The notes beneath the pieces are model-generated. The model was given only the letters and a program-made list of their open reading frames with translations, was not told the DNA's origin and did no database searches. Position numbers and translations under genes: made by a program. This document shows, one piece after another, positions 23,101-30,559 of a stretch of 60,000 bases of DNA. Origin of the DNA: Mesostigma viride (taxonomy: Eukaryota > Streptophyta > Mesostigmatophyceae > Mesostigmatales > Mesostigmataceae). Every line of letters starts with the position of its first letter. The stretch's first letter is position 1. The stretch covers positions 183,501 to 243,500 of the forward strand of contig RPFO01000017.1 of the NCBI GenBank assembly GCA_009746045.1. Reading direction: 5' to 3'.

Positions 23101-25750
23101 CTCGTGGAAACTCGACGGACAAGCACCCACCTTATCAACCAAGTCTTCCAAATTCGTTACATCCTCCGATACGTCCCCTGGCATGGAGCCCCCCTGCATG
23201 ATATGACAGGACAAACCATGAAGGTTGGTCAGCATATAGAGCCCTATTCAGGGAATGGAAACAAACCAAATCGATAAACGATATCGGCAAGTTAACGTAC
23301 CGAAACGTAGAACTTCCACCTCCTCAAAATCTTCCCCAAAGGCCATATCGGCACTTGATGGGCTCTCTCCTTTTCCAGATTACGCCTCAATTCCGCCTCG
23401 AAGAACAACTCGAGGGACTGCCAATGGCCTCCCGCCTCTAAATCAGACCACTCCGTGTCTAACTTGGTTCGGATACTCTGGAGACAATCAACCAACGAGA
23501 TTTGATCCAACCATTCCTGGACGACTTCCCGGTGTGGCTTATATGTCTGAATAACATGGAAGTCCTCCCGGTGCCGGAAACTTTGGATCACCTGTCCAGC
23601 CCAATCCAAAAAGAAAGCGACCGCTTCCCGCGAAAGGCTGGCGTCCGGGCTGACAAGAAAGTCGGTCCGCCACTTAACAAAAGATTGCAGTAAGTGGTCT
23701 CTTGTCATGTCCAAATGCGCGATCACTTCATGTGCGCGCTCCTCCAATCCTCCTACGTGATTCATTCTTCCCGGCACAATTACGATAAAGTCACTGTTGG
23801 ACATGTCAACAAATCCTTTCCTGACAATATCAAACACTTCATCTTCCGACAGTGAAGCCCTCGAATCCACTTTCATATCTCCAGTCATGAGTTTAAAGAG
23901 CTGATGCAACGCAGTGATTTTCAAGGTTTCCATATAGGAGACCTCGATACATGTGAAGCCCATGTGGACCTCGAACTTTTCAACCTCATCAAAGAGCGTC
24001 GACCATATTAAAGCACGACGGGGAAAGTAACGTCCGACATCCTCCTTCAGATTAAGGATGCACGACTGCGCGATCTTCAAAACCTCATAAATGTCGTCAC
24101 CAACGACCCTCTTCCCATTAATGGCTCGCTGTGTGGCTTCGAACAATGCAAGACGGCCCAGGCGGTCGTTCTTCCAAATTATGTCTGGCGACGCCGGACG
24201 GTCCACGACGACACCGGACTTCTCTGCAAACGCTATCTCGGCCGAAAGAAAGCGGATCAAGCCGATCAAGCCCTTTTCGGCTTTACGACTCGCCCCAGAC
24301 TCAGACTCAGCCTGAGCCAGGTACTGTTTCAGAATGGCCACCGTGGAGGGCTGCAGACAACAAGAGTAACAAAAAGGCCACACATCGTCGTCGTCGTCGT
24401 CAACAACCTTAACTCCTAGGTCAACGTCTCTCCGCAGATAGACCCTTACGATCAAAGTATGACATAAAATCCCACCCTTTCTACGATACACACACACCGT
24501 TCAAAAGCCATCTGAGAAATGTACGTCTCACATAAATAAACATACCTGATAATCGACTGAACATCCTTCGGGAGCCCACCCCTTCTTCACGTTCCCGTCC
24601 TTCTCCCCCTCAACCGCCTTCGCAGCCTCCTCCTCCTTCCTCGCAGCCTCGTCCGCCTTCATCTTCTCCTGTCGCATCTGCTTAAAAACAGCAGCCTCCT
24701 CCGCACGAAGCTCCTTCGCTGCCGCCTCCGTCTTCTTCTTCGCCTCCTCCTTCTGCTTCGCCACCAGGATCCTGTGCTCCCTCTCCTGGGCAGCCTTACG
24801 CTCCTTGTACTCCCTCTCCTCCTCCTCCCTCTCCGCCTTCTCCAGCCTCTCCTTCTCCTCCCTCTCCACCCTCTCCCTCTCCGCCTTCTCGATGGCCTCC
24901 CTCTCCGCCTTCTCCTTCTCCTTGTCCTTCTTGTCGAGAACCGCGTAGTCGTCAGCAAATGTTGCGGCCATTGCTAACAAATCGGACAACCGCTGCCGAC
25001 GCGACTCCCGAACCGGCGAGTCCGGGTCTTCAGGCCTCCCGTTAGTCTTATCGCGCTCGTCCTCCTCAACAAGCTCATTGATAGACTTCCTCAGCTTCCT
25101 GAGCTCTTTGGTGCGGTCGTCTTCCTCTACCCACTCGGTCGCAGGCTTACGCTTAGAACTGGAATGCTTGGGGGACGGCGAGCGGGACGCAGAAGCGGGG
25201 GACTTGGGTGGCGGCGAGCGGGACGCAGAAGCGGGGGACTTGGGTGGCGGCGAGCGGGACTTGGGGGAAGGAGAGCGGGACGGCGAGCGGGACGCAGTTG
25301 CGGGGTTCTTGGTTGACGGCGAGGGGGACTTGCGAGAAGGAGAGCGGGACGCGCTAGCGGGGGGAACTTTGGGCGGAGAGGGGGACTTGCGGTTCGGCGA
25401 ACGGGTCGCAGTTGCGGGGGACTTGGGGGACTTGCGGGGCGGCGAGCGGGACGCAGTAGCTCCGGCCGACTTGGGGGGCGGCGATGGAGACTTACGGGGC
25501 GGAGAGCGGGACGGAGCGCGAGACGCAGCAGCGAGAGAGTTGGGGGGTAAAATTCTGTCCAACTCGCTGGGGGGCAAGTTGGACTTGGAGGGCGAGGGGG
25601 ACTCGGTGGGGGGGACCTCGCCAGAGCATTTACGGGACCGACCGGCAACGGAGGAAACGCCTCTGTTGCCGTTCGGTCCGGCGAGGTGTTCGACGTCATC
25701 TTGGGTGAAACGGGAGTGGCCTTGACAGAATCGGAATAGGAGGACGACAT
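2549..25750 (-). CDS. Large multi-exon accessory gene of the giant element, unrecognised RS/KE-rich protein
   Basis: Nine exons on the minus strand read from 25750 down to 2549, about 7.3 kb coding or 2,400 codons. Consensus GT donors and AG acceptors flank them, and exons b to g splice in phase 0 with an open frame throughout. Order of regions: Ser/Arg/Pro repeats, a Lys/Glu coiled coil, a helical region, acidic Gly/Asp repeats, another Lys/Glu coiled coil, two globular regions, then an acidic/basic low-complexity tail and a small Trp-rich end. I recognise no family. A nuclear scaffold or DNA/RNA-binding partner of the transposase fits the RS and KE composition but is inference. Retrotransposon B (with A inside) makes the intron between exons e and f 14.8 kb long. 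At least five one-base frame shifts occur, mostly at homopolymers. Confidence 0.65.
3207..5729 (-). CDS. Minus gene exon h: long exon with several frame shifts
   Basis: The acceptor is atgtcgcag/GCG and the donor is TTCTG/GTATGT. The open frame shifts near a C6 run (5492-5497), near 4555-4572, near an A5 run (4281-4285) and near 3495-3498. Between shifts the protein reads well: a helical region (for example KLEKLFDIAKGANSEDLAVA), a second one (SWTAFRNLASLPMMDAVIDC), a Lys/Gly-rich linker (GLEKGKGKGKGKETVAKKEE), a globular part (LANIWGDKWSHFQSRWWAF), then Pro/Lys repeats of VPKKQLRVP type and long Asp/Glu runs. Within the VPKKQLR repeats (3710-3830) two one-base losses cancel out. It is either a decaying gene or one with uncorrected indels. 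Confidence 0.55.
5730..5976 (-). other. Intron g/h with three palindrome copies
   Basis: The intron runs from GTAAGC to gatgtcgcag. It contains copies at 5779-5800, 5865-5886 and 5935-5956, about 70-86 bp apart with T-rich spacers. Confidence 0.65.
5977..7143 (-). CDS. Minus gene exon g: large globular region
   Basis: This exon is 1,167 nt (389 codons), uninterrupted, phase 0 at both ends, acceptor cttcag/GAT and donor GAT/GTAAGC. An acidic start leads into a domain with many aromatic and hydrophobic positions. Examples are NWPEFSPFLELLRSLNKLF, FKVVVPVWQFPFQALAESQP and PYLVLRYAVVDGNHYFKGLK. It looks like a well-folded alpha/beta protein. I see no recognisable nuclease, helicase or polymerase motif. 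The best-preserved exon of the gene. Confidence 0.7.
7144..7332 (-). other. Intron f/g with a degenerate palindrome copy
   Basis: The donor is GTACGA and the acceptor is tttacttcag. The variant palindrome at 7288-7310 keeps CTGCGGGTAGACGC on the minus strand. Confidence 0.55.
7333..7875 (-). CDS. Minus gene exon f: helical region with KE/KA coiled-coil tail
   Basis: This exon is 543 nt (181 codons), phase 0 at both ends, acceptor gtcatgcag/GCG and donor CAG/GTACGA. After a Gly/Ala-rich start there is a globular part (containing LTRLEAEVDADFDTEVLG and FVNLVKSKATKNFNWQPKEY). It ends in a very Lys/Ala/Glu-rich coiled coil (AEKKAAEKEAKKAEKEKAKE). Its upstream intron (7876-22677) contains the whole B retrotransposon, on the same strand as the gene. 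Confidence 0.7.
7912..8565 (-). repeat. Element B 3' LTR
   Basis: This 654-bp copy is identical to 21925-22582 except for a 4-bp difference near 8055. On the minus strand it starts AGTTAGC rather than TG. Open frames inside it are incidental. Confidence 0.9.
8566..9469 (-). other. Element B 3' internal region, no gene
   Basis: This non-coding stretch between the B pol end and the 3' LTR is split from pol by element A. It contains a tRNA B-box-like GGTTCGATTCC on the minus strand near 9033-9045. No open frame looks real. Confidence 0.6.
9475..10057 (+). repeat. Element A 5' LTR
   Basis: It differs from the 3' copy by three substitutions seen by eye (two near 9580, one near 9693). An AATAAA occurs at 10032-10037. 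An 89-codon frame (9614-9883) exists in both LTRs but is not supported as a gene. Confidence 0.93.
10098..11324 (+). CDS. gag: Element A gag (capsid/nucleocapsid)
   Basis: This 408-codon gag begins with ATG 40 nt after the LTR. The N-terminal two thirds is helical and charged, as in capsid proteins. It is followed by a Gly/Ala/Pro linker, a Gln-rich tract encoded by CAG repeats (about 11000-11115), and a zinc knuckle CFVCGKSGHMAANC matching C-x2-C-x4-H-x4-C. A second Cys/His segment (CHRCGQPGHFARDTHLC) has a stretched last spacing. The frame ends in TGA at 11322-11324, followed by CTAG, and pol continues in the same frame. It should assemble particles and bind RNA. Gag-pol would arise by stop readthrough (inference). 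Confidence 0.9.
11322..11330 (+). promoter_or_regulatory. Element A gag stop with readthrough-type context
   Basis: TGA CTA GGT separates gag and pol in one frame. UGA followed by CUA is a known leaky stop context in eukaryotes. Equivalent in-frame TGA-CT junctions occur in B and C. Confidence 0.55.
11325..15216 (+). CDS. pol: Element A pol: integrase, protease-like, RT, RNase H, two frame shifts
   Basis: The frame is open directly after the gag TGA; its first ATG is at 11340. Visible from that ATG are an integrase zinc site (LHKALGH, then CRKC), the catalytic acid triad near residues 165 (QCDVF), 219 (ECDQQF) and 247 (GLVERH), a long Gly/Ala/Glu-rich linker (400-590), and a retropepsin-like segment. 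The retropepsin-like part has VDTDAVV near 613 and AILGLPFL downstream. RT follows, with SIDVKRAF and LHGDD near 980. The frame breaks at about 14310 and again near 14405, then RNase H continues to 15216, with LLKELSYAVSVLHLPGKLNPADALTKLF at its end. Protease after integrase is unlike standard copia order. The two shifts may be decay or assembly error. Confidence 0.9.
15217..15690 (+). other. Element A 3' internal region, no gene
   Basis: This is non-coding. A purine run (gggaaaaag) close to the LTR start is a candidate polypurine tract. Confidence 0.6.
15691..16273 (+). repeat. Element A 3' LTR
   Basis: This is the direct copy of 9475-10057 with the same 583-bp length, bordered by ATACC on the right. 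Confidence 0.93.
16305..19360 (-). CDS. pol: Element B pol with integrase core deleted
   Basis: On the minus strand the frame starts in register after the gag TGA (19363-19361) as CTT GAG ATG. It reaches the integrase zinc-site start LHHIFGHSKQAEMFAWK near 18905, then jumps within a few bases, and with a frame change, to the post-integrase segment ending RRKDKGWKMLRPQVGL. Compared with element C, about 200 residues containing all three catalytic acids are missing. After this come the SH3-like/linker part, a protease-like domain (EVDTNSQVSI, AILGQNFL), RT with VDFKRAF and LHGDD (DNA at 17204-17216), and RNase H ending at 16305. RT and RNase H are intact and open. B therefore cannot integrate by itself. 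Confidence 0.88.
19358..19363 (-). promoter_or_regulatory. Element B gag stop, in-frame TGA-CTT junction
   Basis: TGA CTT GAG joins gag and pol in one frame, the same nine bases as in element C at 38214-38222. Confidence 0.55.
19361..20710 (-). CDS. gag: Element B gag
   Basis: The first ATG of the frame is at 20710, giving about 449 residues. The frame is open further upstream to 20758 but without an ATG. A Gly/Arg/Pro-rich N-terminus precedes a helical capsid-like part (PVGQEELDKWLEDMELVSCS; LTWSQFLEGLRQEFSDKVLN). A very Gln/Gly/Lys-rich basic segment follows, with QGGKGQQQGSKGKGQQQAGG. A zinc knuckle CFGCGRTGHWRRDC (C-x2-C-x4-H-x4-C) lies near the end. The stop is TGA followed by CTTGAG, with pol in the same frame. 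Its layout matches gag of C closely. The ORF just upstream ends 54 nt before this ATG. Confidence 0.88.
   Translation of the reverse strand: MLRNTRGGGSGSGAGAGDGGGEARADTGSPANVVPEGQAIPTAEGVNGRRASNRKRKEVAQGEERAGWPTDGVVLTGEGQTDAERQAPGKRPCVPPSGVPAAHVPAPLAPVGAAVIGSDPRALPGTRPHMSAVAVMNGHKPLKPPVGQEELDKWLEDMELVSCSVDPTVNLVQVFHTSTTNRDSSERVRDKARQAVKDKLTWSQFLEGLRQEFSDKVLNLTNHYKLSYDTFEIKGTIAEELQRLTRIREKGAKHGFNLTDRAVADYFLDRMGLSVDGRNAARMFADQTDGTWPALQKVIFNIRPSDNAACKAIQVTGAPSASAHQVHGDAPGQGAQGETRPSRRQRANRRRQNGNQGGKGQQQGSKGKGQQQAGGHQGGQQNKGGQGQGKSQGQGTQASQSSQNQGGLKKAAAGKDDKCFGCGRTGHWRRDCPDQAKSAGAGSGQVGKP
20765..21901 (-). CDS. Element B extra ORF between 5' LTR and gag
   Basis: This 378-codon open frame starts with ATG at 21901, 23 nt inside the 5' LTR boundary, and stops at 20765, just before gag. 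It begins MSGSSSSSHGAGEANEQRDA. A helical middle includes VRLRDALAETANRVEVAYQG and LARREALSQ-like segments. The C-terminal half is charged and Glu/Arg-rich. There is no zinc finger, membrane segment or viral motif that I recognise, and Ty1/copia elements normally lack an ORF here. Element C also has open sequence in the same place but without obvious sequence similarity. The long intact frame argues for translation. Confidence 0.6.
   Translation of the reverse strand: MSGSSSSSHGAGEANEQRDAQAFFPYRNQANAPTFVQAAYVARHLAEEGWVAVSGGGNRPAAADPIIQRARVVISPGETGRVAVEELVRLRDALAETANRVEVAYQGAHITLAGLDLAREALSQIVATALGSTRLFNHWVATAVLGEGVPDADIIRNARARETVNPWSTAEVFAQTIENLVAVLLQESRGYADRFYITTQPFGVYSRLDTPRPETTTAWGPEVEIVAGVEKTPEDVHFEWTDKPEGSVKRSAQQINEGDGTTETYEARQRADLHIPREATHEYDRYGRGEQNELVGGGKRWLRNLAWHRNPGETQHPVERKEDGRPVTCVLGEFNPDLQIVAETAAATTVAEGVEQRPDREEGQASASQEAASSGVSA
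21925..22582 (-). repeat. Element B 5' LTR
   Basis: This 658-bp direct copy of 7912-8565 is bordered by ACTTG at 22583-22587. Confidence 0.9.
22678..22806 (-). CDS. Minus gene exon e: duplicated acidic ENAGGDEDG unit
   Basis: This exon is 129 nt (43 codons), phase 0, with acceptor gttgacag and donor CAG/GTACGT. It contains two tandem copies of ENAGGDEDG(V/G)D encoded by a nearly perfect 30-bp DNA repeat. It joins in frame to exon f at 7875 once retrotransposon B is ignored. Confidence 0.65.
22931..22993 (-). CDS. Minus gene exon d, 21 codons
   Basis: This 63-nt mini-exon is phase 0 on both sides, with acceptor ttttttcag and donor ATG/GTAAGC. It encodes an Ala/Gly-rich start followed by DSAGIWSGLELEM. 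It has the same length as exon c. Confidence 0.6.
22994..23130 (-). other. Intron c/d carrying one palindrome copy
   Basis: This is a short intron with GTGGGT donor and ttttttcag acceptor. The palindrome copy at 23068-23089 has one changed arm position and an otherwise intact CTGCAG core. Confidence 0.6.
23131..23193 (-). CDS. Minus gene exon c, 21 codons
   Basis: This 63-nt mini-exon lies between acceptor atcatgcag and donor AAG/GTGGGT. It is phase 0 on both sides and encodes an acidic peptide with GDVSEDVTNLEDLVDK. Support comes from splice sites plus frame continuity with exons b and d. Confidence 0.6.
23301..24350 (-). CDS. Minus gene exon b: helical region of unknown function
   Basis: This exon is 1,050 nt, or 350 codons, with no stop, phase 0 at both ends, acceptor ctgcag and donor TCG/GTACGT. 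The protein is rich in Leu/Ile/Phe helices (for example STVAILKQYLAQAESESG near the start, WDLVDxxQS-type segments later, RRNLEKERAHQVP near the end). It has balanced charge and reads like a folded all-alpha domain. No catalytic motif or Cys/His cluster was recognised. The clean open frame contrasts with the shifts in exons a and h. Confidence 0.7.
24351..24545 (-). other. Intron a/b with a degenerate palindrome copy
   Basis: The donor is GTATGT and the acceptor is tgtctgcag/CCC. A degenerate copy of the 22-bp palindrome lies at 24425-24445. A (CGT)n tract (24387-24401) adjoins the acceptor side. Confidence 0.6.
24546..25750 (-). CDS. Minus gene exon a: RS-repeat region and KE-rich coiled coil
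   Basis: The ATG at 25750-25748 follows directly after an acceptor-like ttctgcag, so an upstream untranslated exon is likely. The first 45 or so residues are in one frame. A one-base shift at a G7 run (25608-25614) joins them to repeats of the type SRSPPRKSPSP and SASRSPPPKSP, about 15 units with PxSR/RSP spacing like SR proteins. After these comes a region with ESRRQRLSDLL and a long E/K/R/A coiled coil containing EKAEREAIEKAERERVEREE. The donor is CAG/GTATGT at 24545. RS repeats usually mean nuclear, phosphorylation-regulated proteins; here this is compositional evidence only. Confidence 0.6.
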
Positions 25751-25894
25751 CTGCAGAACAATATCAAAAAAGCAAGTTTCACAAATGTCATTCAGAATCT
25801 GAATCGCCGGCAGAAAAACGATGGGGAGGGTCTCGCTGCAGCTAGACCCTTTCGTGGATTCTAAAAGGGACATTTACTTTAATGCAAAACTTTG
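25751..25894 (-). other. Region upstream of minus-gene exon a, likely 5' intron
   Basis: The acceptor-like ttctgcag abuts the ATG at 25750. The palindrome copy at 25828-25849 lies here. No coding frame was seen. Confidence 0.45.
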
Positions 25895-26291
25895 GCGTCT
25901 CGCTGCAGCGAGACCCTCACTTCAAGCAAAAACAAATCATTTTTAAGGTGAGCGAAAAAAAGCAACCTCCCATCATGCAAACATAAAAAAGTATACATTC
26001 CTTGGGGTCTCGCTGCAGCGAGACCCTAACGTCAAACAAAAACAAATCATTTTTAGGGTGAGCGAAGAAAGCCCCCTCCCATCTTGCAAACATTAAAAGT
26101 CGACATTCGTAGGGGTCTCGCTGCAGCGAGACCCTAACGCCGATACAAAAACAAATCATTTTAAGGGTGAGAAAAGAAAGACCCCCCATCATGAAAACAT
26201 GAAAAATTGACATTCCTTGGGGTCTCGCTGCAGCGAGACCCTAACGTCAATACAAAAACAAAATTCCGAGGGTCTACCCGCAGCGAGACCC
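25895..26291. repeat. About 105-bp tandem repeat, each unit with a perfect palindrome
   Basis: Palindrome copies lie at 25895, 26005, 26113, 26220 and 26270. The units share the spacer text caaaaacaaatcatttt and ggtgagcga, followed by a CCTCCCATC-type segment. The three middle copies are perfect 22-bp palindromes. Confidence 0.8.
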
Positions 26292-26295
26292 TTAC

Positions 26296-27063
26296 GACCA
26301 CGAATAAATACATGTGGGGGGGGAAGCTACGTATAAATACATGTGGGGGGGGATGCTATGTATAAATGCATGTGGGGGGGTGCTGGCATGAAGAAATTAA
26401 TGTGGGGGGTTGCTGGCATGAATAATTACATGTGGGGGGTGATGGCATGAATAAATGAATGTGGGGGGTGCTGGCATGAATAAATGAATGTGGGGGGTGC
26501 TGGCCTGAATAAATGAATGTGGGGGTGTGATGGCATGAATAAATAAATGTGGGGGGGTGCTGCTACGTATCAATACATGTGGGGGGGTGCTGTCATGAAT
26601 AATTAAATGTGGGGGGATGATGGCATGAATTATTAAATGTGGTGGGTGCTGCTACGTATAAATAAATGTTGGGGGGTGCTGGCATGAATAATTAAATGTG
26701 GGGGGGTGATGGCATGAATAAATAAATGTGGGGGGGTGCTGCCATGAATAAAAGAATGTGGGGGTGTGATGGCATGAATAAATGAATGTTGGGGGGTGCT
26801 GGCATTAATAAATAAATGTGGGGGGGTGCTGCCATGAATAAAAGAATGTGGGGGTGTGATGGCATGAATAAATGAATGTTGGGGGGTGCTGGCATTAATA
26901 ATTAAATGTGGGGGGGTGATGGCATGAATAAATAAATGTGGGGGGGTCAGCTGCCATGAATAAAAGAATGTGGGGGTGTGATGGCATGAATAAATGAATG
27001 TTGGTGGGGGGTGCTGGCATTAAAAATTAAATGTGGGGGGGTGATGGCATGAATTATTAAATG
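26296..27063 (-). repeat. Divergent satellite block
   Basis: About 25 units of 28-35 bp contain tgtgggggg, a TGCTGGCATGAATAAATGAA-like part or a CTACGTATAAATACATG-like part. Unit sequences vary. The block is in the opposite orientation to the block at 27064-29512. Confidence 0.8.
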
Positions 27064-29512
27064 ATACGTAGCATCACCCCCCCACATGTATTGATACGTA
27101 GCATCACCCCCCACATGTATTGATACGTAGCAGCACCCCCCCACATGTATTGATACGTAGCATCACCCCCCCACATGTATTGATACGTAGCATCACCCCC
27201 CACATGTATTGATACGTAGCAGCACCCCCCCACATGTATTGATACGTAGCAGCACCCCCCCACATGTATTGATACGTAGCAGCACCCCCCCACATGTATT
27301 GATACGTAGCAGCACCCCCCACATGTATTGATACGTAGCAGCACCCCCCACATGTATTGATACGTAGCAGCACCCCCCCACATGTATTGATACGTAGCAG
27401 CACCCCCCCACATGTATTGATACGTAGCAGCACCCCCCACATGTATTGATACGTAGCAGCACCCCCCCACATGTATTGATACGTAGCAGCACCCCCCCAC
27501 ATGTATTGATACGTAGCAGCACCCCCCCACATGTATTGATACGTAGCAGCACCCCCCCACATGTATTGATACGTAGCAGCACCCCCCACATGTATTGATA
27601 CGTAGCAGCACCCCCCACATGTATTGATACGTAGCAGCACCCCCCCACATGTATTGATACGTAGCAGCACCCCCCCACATGTATTGATACGTAGCAGCAC
27701 CCCCCCACATGTATTGATACGTAGCAGCACCCCCCCACATGTATTGATACGTAGCAGCACCCCCCCACATGTATTGATACGTAGCAGCACCCCCCCACAT
27801 GTATTGATACGTAGCAGCACCCCCCACATGTATTGATACGTAGCAGCACCCCCCCACATGTATTGATACGTAGCATCACCCCCCACATGTATTGATACGT
27901 AGCAGAACCCCCCCACATGTATTGATACGTAGCATCACCCCCCCACATGTATTGATACGTAGCAGCACCCCCCCACATGTATTGATACGTAGCAGCACCC
28001 CCCACATGTATTGATACGTAGCAGCACCCCCCACATGTATTGATACGTAGCAGCACCCCCCCACATGTATTGATACGTAGCAGCACCCCCCCACATGTAT
28101 TGATACGTAGCAGCACCCCCCCACATGTATTGATACGTAGCAGCACCCCCCCACATGTATTGATACGTAGCAGCACCCCCCCACATGTATTGATACGTAG
28201 CAGCACCCCCCACATGTATTGATACGTAGCAGCACCCCCCCACATGTATTGATACGTAGCAGCACCCCCCCACATGTATTGATACGTAGCAGCACCCCCC
28301 CACATGTATTGATACGTAGCAGCACCCCCCCACATGTATTGATACGTAGCAGCACCCCCCCACATGTATTGATACGTAGCAGCACCCCCCACATGTATTG
28401 ATACGTAGCATCACCCCCCACATGTATTGATACGTAGCAGCACCCCCCACATGTATTGATACGTAGCAGCACCCCCCACATGTATTGATACGTAGCAGCA
28501 CCCCCCCACATGTATTGATACGTAGCAGCACCCCCCACATGTATTGATACGTAGCAGCACCCCCCCACATGTATTGATACGTAGCAGCACCCCCCACATG
28601 TATTGATACGTAGCAGCACCCCCCACATGTATTGATACGTAGCAGCACCCCCCCACATGTATTGATACGTAGCAGCACCCCCCCACATGTATTGATACGT
28701 AGCATCACCCCCCACATGTATTGATACGTAGCAGCACCCCCCCACATGTATTGATACGTAGCATCACCCCCCCACATGTATTGATACGTAGCAGCACCCC
28801 CCACATGTATTGATACGTAGCAGCACCCCCCCACATGTATTGATACGTAGCAGCACCCCCCCACATGTATTGATACGTAGCAGCACCCCCCACATGTATT
28901 GATACGTAGCAGCACCCCCCCACATGTATTGATACGTAGCAGCACCCCCCCACATGTATTGATACGTAGCAGCACCCCCCCACATGTATTGATACGTAGC
29001 AGCACCCCCCCACATGTATTGATACGTAGCAGCACCCCCCACATGTATTGATACGTAGCAGCACCCCCCCACATGTATTGATACGTAGCAGCACCCCCCC
29101 ACATGTATTGATACGTAGCAGCACCCCCCCACATGTATTGATACGTAGCAGAACCCCCCCACATGTATTGATACGTAGCAGCACCCCCCCACATGTATTG
29201 ATACGTAGCAGCACCCCCCCACATGTATTGATACGTAGCAGCACCCCCCACATGTATTGATACGTAGCAGCACCCCCCCACATGTATTGATACGTAGCAG
29301 CACCCCCCCACATGTATTGATACGTAGCAGCACCCCCCCACATGTATTGATACGTAGCAGCACCCCCCCACATGTATTGATACGTAGCAGCACCCCCCAC
29401 ATGTATTGATACGTAGCAGCACCCCCCACATGTATTGATACGTAGCATCACCCCCCCACATGTATTGATACGTAGCAGCACCCCCCACATGTATTGATAC
29501 GTAGCAGCACAA
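27064..29512 (+). repeat. Homogeneous 29/30-bp satellite array
   Basis: About 82 nearly identical units contain GATACGTAGCAGCACC, a C6 or C7 run and ACATGTATT. Variation is mostly C-run length and an occasional GCA/TCA change. The unit holds the small palindromes TACGTA and ACATGT. Long open frames on both strands come from unit length and are not genes. Units are contiguous, without spacers. Confidence 0.95.
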
Positions 29513-30240
29513 TTTTAGTCAGCCTACCATCCACGTTGCGGCAAAAGATCACCTTTTTTTGTGTTTCGGCAAAATGAAGATTTCTTGCAAACTATCGTTA
29601 TGCAGGCAGGTAGCAACGTCCGATGTTATAATCCGGCAGGTAGCATGCAAACGTCGAAACGATATGAAGGGGAAAAAAAGCATCAAACAGGAGCACCGAT
29701 TAGAAACGCAGCAAATGCAGTATGTGCACATCTACACCTATAACCTAACCAGACCAAAGGCATAGCAAACATGGAAAGGGTGACCCAAGTGAAAGCCTAG
29801 CACCACCATGATCGACATGTGCGAGACCAAGAAACGCTCCATGGCAACTAGACTAAAGGGATGGATGCCAGATGTGGATTAGGATCGGCTTAGCTGACTC
29901 TACCGAGATGTCTGTGCACAGGGTTTAGCTAGCAACGAAAAGAAGGAAGCCAGACATTTTTATCACTCTTGCTGCAACATAGAGTTTCTTGCGATGGCAG
30001 CAAGGACATGTCTTCGCCCAGCTGGCTAAGTGTGTCGTCGGCGTGCATGCGCTGTTTAGTTGCCGTTTTTGATAGAACAAACTTTGTCAGCCTACCATCC
30101 ACGATGCGGCAAAAGCTCACCTTTTTTCTTTATGCGGGAAAATGAAGACCGATTGCCTTAATTGCTTGAAGACCGATTTCCTTTCGTTATGCACAGGTAG
30201 CAGAGCGATGTTGTAAAAAAGTAGGTAGCATGCAAACGGT
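29513..30240. repeat. Direct duplication flanking an intergenic block
   Basis: Segments at 29513-29656 and 30083-30240 share gtcagcctaccatccacg, tgcggcaaaag, a T-run and ggtagcatgcaaacg, with several small indels. The sequence between them (29660-30080) holds no recognisable gene. Confidence 0.7.
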
Positions 30241-30509
30241 TGCAGCTGGTTACTATTAGCTATGGGGTCTCTCTGCGGCTGCGCTTCTTTTTCGATGGGC
30301 GATGGGACGGTCGCAATTCGCAAACCGGACGCGGCGTCACAGGGCTGAACGGTATTGAAAAAATTGGAAACGTGGCATCCTCGTTCCTCCCCACGGAACT
30401 GAAAACTGGAAGCGCAGCGCTGGTGCAAAAGCTCGATCCCATCTTTTGGAACCAAGCTAGCGGATTGGACGACATCCAATATGCCGTCACCCGTGCTTGT
30501 GGCCGCAGG

Positions 30510-30518
30510 TATAAAAAG
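30510..30518 (+). promoter_or_regulatory. TATA-box-like TATAAAAAG upstream of the transposase gene
   Basis: This is the clearest TATA-like site in the region between the divergent genes, about 1.1 kb upstream of the first supported codon. It would need one or more upstream untranslated exons. Confidence 0.25.
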
Positions 30519-30559
30519 AGACGACCTCCAGCCCATTTACCTGGGAACATTCGGATGTT

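Noticed and set aside
24774-25725. Plus-strand open frames opposite minus-gene exon a
   Set aside because: They are antisense shadows of the RS and KE repeats, with low-complexity Leu or Gly/Glu text.
27057-29512. Long open frames on both strands over the satellite, and a CRISPR-like look of about 30-bp repeats
   Set aside because: Units are directly contiguous with no unique spacers. Open frames result from the 29/30-bp unit lacking stops. The genome is eukaryotic.
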